Positions 6,256 to 11,412 of a stretch of DNA of 11,412 nt are shown here, in pieces; the stretch's first letter is position 1, and every line of letters starts with the position of its first letter. The stretch comes from Planctomycetaceae bacterium (lineage in GTDB: Bacteria; Planctomycetota; Planctomycetia; Pirellulales; Thermoguttaceae): contig JAITKS010000198.1 of assembly GCA_031278315.1 (NCBI GenBank), forward strand, positions 1 through 11,412, in the 5' to 3' direction. Below the pieces are notes generated by a model. That model saw only the letters and a list, made by a program, of their open reading frames with translations. It ran no database searches and had not been told where the DNA came from. The translations under genes were made by a program, and so were the position numbers.

Positions 6256-6290
6256 GGGCGTGATTATATCATGCCCTATTATTAAGTCAA
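6256..6290 (-). promoter_or_regulatory. Strong promoter with a dyad over the -10 box
   Basis: On the minus strand TTGACT (6285-6290), a 16-bp spacer and TATAAT (6263-6268) form a near-consensus promoter with an extended -10 (TGATATAAT). A 21-bp dyad, GGGCATGAT..ATCACGCCC, spans 6256-6276 and is centred on the -10 box, as an operator would be. It points at rpsE 560 nt away with no gene between, implying a long leader that includes copy B. Alternatively the dyad is a weak terminator for the ATPase gene ending at 6439. Confidence 0.6.
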
Positions 6291-6438
6291 GCCTACACCA
6301 AGCCAAGAATAGAAAAAATTTCTAATGGAATTTCTAAAAACTAATTTTAAGCATAATGCTGGTCTTCTGTCTTCTTTGTTTTTGTACAAAAAATGGGATG
6401 TTATTCAATATTAGAAATATATTTTATGATTTATTTTT

Positions 6439-7689
6439 TTATCCTCTTTTGTTTCTGTAAATGTAATCTGTGTACCAATAGGGTCCGACAGAATTTAGGT
6501 CAACGCCTTGAAATGCCAGTTCGTCGAGAGCGCGGTAGATTTGTACGTTACCTTCGTTGTTGAAATCTAAAATCCATACTTCGGTTGGGTCCATGAAATC
6601 AATTAACGTTTGTTGATGAGTTGTAATAAGAAATTGTGTTCCGCCCATTTCGGTAACGTGTCGTCTTATTAACGAAACGAAAGCTTGAATTTGTGTATCG
6701 TCCATGCAAGCGTTTGGTTCTTCTATTCCGATTAACGGTGTCGGCATTGGGTCTTCGAGTAGTAATAAATGTGAAAGTAATCTCAATACGCCTTCGCTCA
6801 TTTGGTGAGCGTAAAACGGTTTTTCTATTCCTTTGATATAGAAATAAAGAATAGTTCGTCCGACTTCATTTTTTTCATAAGTGATTTTATCGAGGAAAGG
6901 TATTCTTTGCGAAATTACATTTAAGATGCCCGGCAATTCAAAATGATGTTTATCTTCCATTCGTTTAAATTCGGTTTCAAGACGTCCATTTGGGACGAAC
7001 TTAAATTTCGTTGGTACTAATTTTGCGGCGTTGTCTGGAGTATAACAAGCAAGATGAAATTGCTCTAAATGACGTTTTAATTGCGGAATATCGGGTAAAT
7101 CTTCAAAATTACCTAACAAACTGAGAGCAAGATGTTTTTGATCGGTTCGTTTTACTGTTTCGATATCTCCAAAGTTAGCGTTATGCCAAGGTGTGATATG
7201 ACGGGTATATTTTTCGCCGTTTTGAAAGAACATAATCGGTTGGACAGCTGTACCATGAATATTGCTGCGGTAAATTAACGCTTCCGATTCAACGTATGGA
7301 GTTGCGATGCCGAGTTTTTTTGTGATATTCAAAGCGTAAGTTAGAGGTCGAGGTTCTGAGCATGCTCTGAAAACGATACCGATTGAGATTGGTCCGACGC
7401 CGCCGTGTGTATAAACCAAGTCGAATCCGCCGCGGCGTGAAAATGCCTCATCTACGCCGAGATTCAAGCAATCGGCAAGAAATGCGAATACATCGAGAAT
7501 TGTACTTTTACCTGCTCCGCTTGTACCAACAAGAACTGTAAGAGGTGTCAACTCATAAGTTGCTAACTCTTGCTCGAGATCCGTCATAAGCGATTGCTGG
7601 AAGCTCGATCCGATAGATATTTGTTTTAAGACCTTATAGTTCTTAACCCAAAATCCTTCTATTACCGGTTGGAATATTGAGAAACTCAT
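6439..7689 (-). CDS. AAA/ABC-type ATPase of the RecF/OLD-like class (COG4637-like)
   Basis: This 416-residue soluble protein has an ABC-type ATPase head. Walker A is GTSGAGKS at 55-62. An ABC-signature-like MSEGVLRLLSHLLLL spans about 297-311. Walker B is PLIGIEEPN at 318-325 with catalytic Glu323/324, followed by a D-loop-like ACMDD. The H-loop is TTH at 356-358. A C-terminal WYTDYIYRNKRG stretch resembles the end of this predicted-ATPase class. The middle (about 110-290) is variable and carries no nuclease motif I recognise. Relatives occur alone or as the ATPase of defence or toxin-antitoxin-like pairs, but no partner gene sits on either side, so the function is unknown. ATG 7689 follows AAGGA only 1-2 nt away, which is tight. 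Base use resembles its neighbours. Confidence 0.75.
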   Translation of the reverse strand: MSFSIFQPVIEGFWVKNYKVLKQISIGSSFQQSLMTDLEQELATYELTPLTVLVGTSGAGKSTILDVFAFLADCLNLGVDEAFSRRGGFDLVYTHGGVGPISIGIVFRACSEPRPLTYALNITKKLGIATPYVESEALIYRSNIHGTAVQPIMFFQNGEKYTRHITPWHNANFGDIETVKRTDQKHLALSLLGNFEDLPDIPQLKRHLEQFHLACYTPDNAAKLVPTKFKFVPNGRLETEFKRMEDKHHFELPGILNVISQRIPFLDKITYEKNEVGRTILYFYIKGIEKPFYAHQMSEGVLRLLSHLLLLEDPMPTPLIGIEEPNACMDDTQIQAFVSLIRRHVTEMGGTQFLITTHQQTLIDFMDPTEVWILDFNNEGNVQIYRALDELAFQGVDLNSVGPYWYTDYIYRNKRG

Positions 7690-7817
7690 TCCTTACGCCG
7701 ACATCAAATATAACGTTCGCATCTTAAAATTCAGCAACATAAAAACGTAAATATGTTATTCAATAAATTAACTAAATTTCAATATGACGGTTACAAAAAA
7801 ATTAAATATATACGTAT

Positions 7818-7910
7818 CGTACTTATGATTTTCGGCGATATAAAAGGCTGTTTATCAAAAATGTCTATTCCGTAAACAGCAGACAGTTCAAACCGAAAAT
7901 TGAAAGTGCG
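7818..7910 (+). repeat. Structured intergenic element, copy C (best folded)
   Basis: Left arm CGTACTTATGATTTTCGG (7818-7835) and right arm CCGAAAATTGAAAGTGCG (7893-7910) pair at 17 of 18 positions, three of them G-U. An inner perfect hairpin GCTGTTTA (7847-7854) / TAAACAGC (7873-7880) sits inside. The G-U pairs favour an RNA read from the plus strand. It is preceded by ATATATACGTAT, as in copy A. Confidence 0.7.
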
Positions 7911-7916
7911 GACAGG

Positions 7917-8097
7917 TTAAAATTTCAAAGTTAAAATTTCAAAATTAGTAATTTTATAAATGGAATTTTTTATTTCATACTCTAATGATTTATAATTCAA
8001 AAAAACACAGTAGATATTACAGTAGATATATAGTATATAGTATAGGACACAGGCGGCAAAAACTTTATTGGAAAACTTTATTGAAACACTTTATTGA
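7917..8097. repeat. Cluster of short tandem duplications
   Basis: Three separate arrays lie in 180 bp. ttaaaatttcaaa(g/a) occurs twice at 7917-7944. acagtagatat(t/a) occurs twice at 8007-8030, followed by tagtata twice at 8031-8044. aaaactttattg(g/a) occurs three times at 8059-8097 in 13-bp steps. No gene is visible in this stretch. Confidence 0.85.
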
Positions 8098-8115
8098 AAA
8101 CGCTGTTTACATTTT

Positions 8116-8194
8116 GTTTTCTTTTTCTGTGTTTTCTGTATAAAAAAAATTCTATTAAAATATTAGTAATATATCGTAGGAATTTTTGTTTTTT
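8116..8194 (+). repeat. Composite repeat ending in dispersed motif copy 6
   Basis: CTTTTTCTGTGTTTTCTGTA (from 8121), an A-rich spacer, ATTAG and then TAATATATCGTAGGAAT (8167-8183) plus TTTTGTTTTTT. The same order, TTTTTC..GT.TTTTGTGT..TAAAAA..ATTAG|TAATATA, recurs at 11368-11412 after adk. Confidence 0.55.
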
Positions 8195-8264
8195 GTATTA
8201 ACTATGAAAAAGCCGTGCAAAGTAGTTAGTATTTTTTTAGAATCGTCATTTGGGGGCTAATTTA

Positions 8265-8320
8265 TTTTTATTTTTATATGATTGTGTTTATTTCTAATCA
8301 GAAATAATTAAAAATAAAAA
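8265..8320. repeat. Long AT inverted repeat with nested hairpin
   Basis: TTTTTATTTTTA (8265-8276) is the exact complement of TAAAAATAAAAA (8309-8320). Inside is a perfect TTATTTCT (8288-8295) / AGAAATAA (8300-8307) hairpin. ATTACAAAAAA is then duplicated just after. The remaining stretch to 8530 shows no gene or recognised site. Confidence 0.6.
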
Positions 8321-8530
8321 TTACAAAAAAATTACAAAAATTTGTTTCAAAAAAATTTCCGCTGATTCTGTTACGAGTATTACATGAATTATATTATTTC
8401 GGCTGATGTCTATTATCGATCTTTCAAAAATATTTTATACAATATGTTCTGCATGTATTGATCGAAAAAGAAAGCAGCAATGAATTATAAAAAAAATTGG
8501 TATTTATAATTTAGCAAATCACAAAAAATG

Positions 8531-8629
8531 AATATATGTATTTTACAATGATTTTCGGCGTAAATAAATTTATAAAATTCTATAATTTATTTCGTTTATT
8601 TTGTACTTGAAATAAAGACAGTTTATAGA
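8531..8629 (+). repeat. Degenerate element copy D with possible promoter of the response regulator
   Basis: ATATATGTATTTTACAATGA and TTTTCGGCG resemble the left edge of copies A-C, and TTGAAATAAAGACAG (8607-8621) resembles the right edge of copy C; pairing between arms is poor. Within it TTGTAC (8601-8606), a 17-bp spacer and TATAGA (8624-8629) make a moderate promoter for the gene starting at 8743. Confidence 0.4.
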
Positions 8630-8742
8630 ATTTCCTATTAAATTCAAAACCACCGTACAGTTCGTTTAGCGGCATCATTCTTTTGATTGGCAACTTGAAA
8701 TATCAAGGGAAGGGAATTGTACACAACCAATTTTATTTGTCC

Positions 8743-9189
8743 ATGCCCTCAGAAATAGCAAATAATTTATTAACTGATTCTGCTGTACTTTCACAAAAGT
8801 TGAAAGATGTCTTACCGCCGTTACCGAAAGCGTTTATTGTAGATGATTCTGTACCGACGCGGCGAATTTTCCGTACTATTCTTGAAGAGTTAGGATTTGT
8901 TGTAAATGAAGCTGTGAATGGAAAAGTTGCTTTAGAAAAATTACAAACATTGTTACCGGAAACGATGGTTATTTTTTCAGATATTAGTATGCCGGTGATG
9001 GATGGTTTCGAGTTTTGTTTCAGACTGATGCAAGAGCAATGGTATGATGGAACGCCGCTTGTATTAGTTTCGACTGAAAGTGATGCAAAAAATGTGATCA
9101 AGGGATTAAAACTTGGCGCAGACGATTTCTTACCCAAACCTTTCGACAAAGAAATTGTCTCACTGGTACTACTTAGAATTTTCCAATAA
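8743..9189 (+). CDS. Single-domain response regulator (CheY-like receiver)
   Basis: From ATG 8743 this is 149 residues: about 28 of N-terminal lead, then one receiver domain and no output domain. Phosphorylation-site residues are all present: acidic pair DD at 34-35 (FIVDDS), phospho-acceptor Asp80 (FSDISMPVMDG), switch Ser/Thr at 110-111 (VSTES) and Lys132 (LPKPF). It would be phosphorylated by a histidine kinase and act by protein contact, but the partner is not in the window. The frame stays open upstream to a TTG at 8683. I prefer ATG 8743 because the extra 20 residues are not receiver sequence, although a purine-rich AAGGGAAGGG lies at 8705-8714, too far from the ATG to be its ribosome site. 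The start is therefore uncertain. Confidence 0.85.
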   Translation: MPSEIANNLLTDSAVLSQKLKDVLPPLPKAFIVDDSVPTRRIFRTILEELGFVVNEAVNGKVALEKLQTLLPETMVIFSDISMPVMDGFEFCFRLMQEQWYDGTPLVLVSTESDAKNVIKGLKLGADDFLPKPFDKEIVSLVLLRIFQ

Positions 9190-9286
9190 CCCGCCCCGCA
9201 ACAAAACGCCGGCTCGCCTCACAAAAGATGACAATATATTCCTCATATTCCTCACACGTGAAATTCATTTTTCGTTACAAAAAATA

Positions 9287-9311
9287 AAACCGAAAATTAA
9301 ATAGAGAGCAG
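9287..9311 (+). repeat. Right-arm fragment of the structured element before mqnC
   Basis: AAACCGAAAATTAAA followed by TAGAGAGCAG matches copy B (AAACCGAAAATTAAA, GTGAGAGCAG) at 23 of 25 positions. No matching left arm is seen upstream. It lies 33 nt before mqnC. The rest of the 9190-9343 gap has a short GC-rich patch with GCCGGC (about 9208-9213) just after the response regulator stop. Confidence 0.6.
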
Positions 9312-9343
9312 ATTATAAATATCTCACTGAAATATTATCTCCG

Positions 9344-10396
9344 ATGTTATCTAAAAAATTATTGAATAAGCTGGAAAAATTTGAACGTCTTTCGTTTGAT
9401 GACGGCGTTGAACTTTTACATTCGGCAGAGCTGCCGCTTTTAGGATATTGGGCAAATGAATTTTTAAAGACAAAACATCAGAATAAATTAATTCGGACTT
9501 ATAAAATCGAACGGAATATCAATTATACAAATATTTGTATTAGTAACTGTTTGTTTTGTGCTTTTTGCCGGTCTGTTAATTCTATCGACGGTTACGTTTT
9601 AGATGACAAAGTTCTTTTCTCAAAAATAGAAGAAACGGTATTACTTGGCGGCGGTCAAATTTTATTGCAAGGCGGATTGCACCCTTTGCTTCCGTTTGAA
9701 TGGTATGAAAATTTACTTCGCCGTATTAAATTCCGTTTTCCTGAAATCAACATACACGGATTCAGTCCGACAGAAATTGCTTTTCTAGCTGATCAATTCG
9801 ATTTATCCGATTCGGAAGTTCTTCTACGATTACGCGATGCCGGATTAGGTTCTTTACCAGGCGGCGGCGCTGAAATTCTAGTAGATCGAGTTAGACATAA
9901 TTTGAGCCCGAATAAAGTGTCTGCTGAACGTTGGCTGGAAGTTTGTCGAAAATGGCATAAACTAGGAGGAAAAGGCTCGGCAACTATGATGTTCGGACAT
10001 ATCGAAACTATCGAAGAACGAGTCGAACACTTGAAAAAAATTCGAGATTTACAAGATGAAACAAACGGTTTCACTTCTTTTATTCCGTGGACATTTCAAC
10101 CGCGAAACACAAAAATCGCTCATATCAAAAAAACAGACGCATGGGAATATTTAAGATTGTTAGCTGTATCAAGATTGTTTCTAGACAATTTCAAAACAAT
10201 TCAATCAAGTTGGGTAACGCAAGGTTTGAAAATTGGAGTTCTTGGTCTTTCTTTTGGAGCTGATGATCTAGGCAGTGTGATGATAGAAGAAAATGTTGTT
10301 GCATCTACAGGAACAATTTATCGAAGTAACGAATCAGAATTTCAACAAGAAATACAAAACGCCGGATATATACCCGTAAGAAAAAATAAAAAGTAA
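9344..10396 (+). CDS. mqnC: Cyclic dehypoxanthine futalosine synthase, radical SAM enzyme of menaquinone synthesis
   Basis: This 350-residue radical SAM protein catalyses the cyclisation of dehypoxanthine futalosine, the third dedicated step of the futalosine route to menaquinone. The [4Fe-4S] cluster motif is C65-ISN-C69-LF-C72, a CxxxCxxC. Next come GGGQILLQGGLHP (102-114) and HGFSPTEI (138-145). LPGGGAEILVDRVRHNLSPNK (171-191) separates MqnC from the related MqnE. TMMFGHIETIEERVEHL (214-230), then DETNGFTSFIPWTFQP (238-253) and a C-terminal FGADDLGSVMIEENV complete the enzyme. Length is normal and intact. ATG 9344 has no clear Shine-Dalgarno site. It stands alone; the other mqn genes must lie elsewhere. 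A repeat arm lies in its leader and a dispersed motif begins 2 nt after its stop. Confidence 0.93.
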   Translation: MLSKKLLNKLEKFERLSFDDGVELLHSAELPLLGYWANEFLKTKHQNKLIRTYKIERNINYTNICISNCLFCAFCRSVNSIDGYVLDDKVLFSKIEETVLLGGGQILLQGGLHPLLPFEWYENLLRRIKFRFPEINIHGFSPTEIAFLADQFDLSDSEVLLRLRDAGLGSLPGGGAEILVDRVRHNLSPNKVSAERWLEVCRKWHKLGGKGSATMMFGHIETIEERVEHLKKIRDLQDETNGFTSFIPWTFQPRNTKIAHIKKTDAWEYLRLLAVSRLFLDNFKTIQSSWVTQGLKIGVLGLSFGADDLGSVMIEENVVASTGTIYRSNESEFQQEIQNAGYIPVRKNKK

Positions 10397-10397
10397 G

Positions 10398-10419
10398 TAA
10401 TATTTCAGCGGAATTGCTC
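10398..10419 (+). repeat. Dispersed motif, copy 7 (directly after mqnC)
   Basis: TAATATTTCAGCGGAATTG begins right behind the mqnC stop codon. The following 10420-10660 shows no gene, hairpin or recognised site beyond AT-rich sequence. Confidence 0.65.
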
Positions 10420-10663
10420 AAAGGTTTCAAGTTTATTTAATAGAAGTAAAGAGTAATTTTAGATGTAACATTGTAACTAAAGAGATTGTTTTGTTTGAAA
10501 AATTAGATTGTAAATAGAGTATATTTTCGGAATGTCCGATAAGATATTACAAGACGGGTTAGTTGCACATTAAAAAATAATGATAATAATAAGGTCAATG
10601 ATCTTACAAGAGTTACATTATAGATACACTAAATTCAATTACGATAACTTAAATTTTTAATGT

Positions 10664-10740
10664 TTCGCACTTTAATTTTTGGTTTAATTTTTGGTAATTG
10701 CTGCTGAATTATTTTATTGCGGTTTTTATGTTTTAACCGC
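10664..10740. repeat. Element arm, 12-bp duplication and hairpin upstream of adk
   Basis: CGCACTTTAATTTTTGGTTT (near 10666-10685) is the reverse complement of a structured-element right arm. It overlaps a perfect duplication of tttaatttttgg (10671-10682, 10683-10694). GCGGTT (10719-10724) and AACCGC (10735-10740) then form a 6-bp hairpin 44 nt before the adk start. Confidence 0.5.
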
Positions 10741-10783
10741 CGAACCCTACAAAGAAAACTATATTAAAGTATTTTTTAGAACG

Positions 10784-11341
10784 ATGAGAATAATATTCAT
10801 TGGTCCGCCGGGAGCTGGTAAAGGAACTCAAGCGGAAAAAATAGTTAGTCATTACAAATTAGTACATCTTTCGACAGGCGTCATGCTCCGAGTTGCTGTT
10901 GCCGAAAAAACCGAAATAGGTTTACAAGCCGAAAAATACATGTCAAGCGGTCAATTCGTACCAGATGACGTGATAATCGGAATTATCTCGGAAAGATTAA
11001 ATGCACAAGATTGCAAAAAAGGATTTCTGCTAGACGGCTTCCCGCGAACACTCACGCAAGCCGCCGCACTAGACGAAATGTTACAAAAAAATAATACTCC
11101 GCTCGATATCGTTCTCGAACTAAAAGTACCAGACGATGAACTGTTCCGCAGATTAGCAGAACGCGGAAGAGATGACGATAAACCAAATGTAATTCATAAC
11201 AGATTAGCAGTTTATGCCGAACAAACATTGCCGTTATTACAATATTACGCCAAACAATCGTTACTCAAAACAATCGACGGACAAGGCAGCATAAACATAA
11301 TTTTTGAACGCATGAAAGAAACATTGGATAAATTCATTTAA
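10784..11341 (+). CDS. adk: Adenylate kinase, short (LID-less) form
   Basis: This 185-residue cytosolic enzyme interconverts ATP + AMP and 2 ADP. The P-loop is GPPGAGKGT at 7-15. HLSTG (28-32) with Arg36 forms the AMP site, and LLDGFPRT is at 82-89. RGRDDDKPNVIHNRLAVY (127-144) covers the place where longer kinases insert the zinc or LID domain; here it is a short loop, so this is the short form of about 185 residues. ATG 10784 is chosen because MRIIFIGPPG is the canonical N-terminus. The frame is open further upstream to a TTG at 10691, but those 31 residues look unlike any kinase. No good Shine-Dalgarno site is visible. It normally follows secY; here it is far away on the opposite strand. 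Confidence 0.96.
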   Translation: MRIIFIGPPGAGKGTQAEKIVSHYKLVHLSTGVMLRVAVAEKTEIGLQAEKYMSSGQFVPDDVIIGIISERLNAQDCKKGFLLDGFPRTLTQAAALDEMLQKNNTPLDIVLELKVPDDELFRRLAERGRDDDKPNVIHNRLAVYAEQTLPLLQYYAKQSLLKTIDGQGSINIIFERMKETLDKFI

Positions 11342-11367
11342 CGTAACAAAAAATCCAAGTTGTTATT

Positions 11368-11412
11368 TTTTCAATGTATTTTGTGTCTAAAAACAAAAAA
11401 ATTAGTAATATA
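11368..11412 (+). repeat. Composite repeat after adk, cut by the window edge
   Basis: TTTTTCAATGTATTTTGTG, TCTAAAAAC, an A run, ATTAG and TAATATA (11406-11412) repeat the order seen at 8116-8175. The dispersed motif would continue beyond the window. Confidence 0.5.

Noticed and set aside
5695..6260. A small coding gene or rplR remnant in the rpsE leader
   Set aside because: The minus strand has only frames of about 8-15 codons without ribosome sites, and no L18-like sequence.
6256..6276. Terminator of the ATPase gene
   Set aside because: The stem is good but no T run follows on the minus strand and it overlaps a near-consensus promoter; kept only as an alternative reading.
9113..9304. A frame continuing past the response regulator, as if the receiver were frameshifted
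   Set aside because: The receiver already ends normally after the conserved Lys and a final helix; the other frame shows no receiver or output-domain sequence.
10548..10660. tRNA or small RNA gene before adk
   Set aside because: No acceptor stem, T-loop sequence or convincing hairpin could be found.
10691..10783. An upstream extension of adk from a TTG codon
   Set aside because: The 31 extra residues do not look like kinase sequence, cross a hairpin and a repeat, and MRIIFIGPPG is the usual start of the family.

Overview
The window comes from an AT-rich bacterial chromosome with unusually low coding density: about two thirds is coding, and the rest is very AT-rich and full of short repeats. 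Gene content points to a bacterium that makes menaquinone by the futalosine route (mqnC) and has a short-form adenylate kinase whose LID domain is reduced to a loop. It has no L30 gene between rpsE and rplO. I read this as most compatible with an AT-rich member of the Planctomycetota/PVC group, but that is inference; no rRNA or other decisive marker is present.

Layout. 1-491 (-) is the 5' part of an Rpn-type PD-(D/E)XK nuclease gene, with a near-consensus promoter and a duplicated Shine-Dalgarno site. 492-1338 is repeat-rich and has no convincing gene. 1339-2229 (+) is an RsuA/RluB-type rRNA pseudouridine synthase flanked by, and containing, tandem repeats. 2230-2771 holds a REP-like double palindrome, a 32-nt palindrome and a strong terminator hairpin. 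2772-5694 (-) is a ribosomal/translocon cluster read rpsE > rplO > secY > rpsR. 5695-6438 is a long leader with a strong promoter overlapped by a dyad. 6439-7689 (-) is a stand-alone AAA/ABC-type ATPase. 7690-8742 is again repeat-rich. 8743-9189 (+) is a single-domain response regulator, 9344-10396 (+) is mqnC, and 10784-11341 (+) is adk.

Most genes are housekeeping and apparently monocistronic. The exception is rpsE-rplO-secY-rpsR, a rearranged remnant of the spc operon: rplR is not upstream, adk is not next to secY but lies over 6 kb away on the other strand, and rpsR has taken the position after secY.

The main unexplained signal is between genes. A family of structured elements of about 92-116 nt has at least three full copies (668-783 +, 5868-5959 -, 7818-7910 +). 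Each can fold into an outer stem enclosing an inner CTGTTT/AAACAG hairpin. Partial arms lie just upstream of mqnC, adk, rluB and the response regulator. A second dispersed motif, TAATATATCAGNGGAAT, occurs about eight times and often follows a stop codon. Many short tandem duplications (7-20 bp units) sit at gene starts, stops and leaders. No CRISPR array, tRNA, rRNA or complete insertion sequence was recognised.
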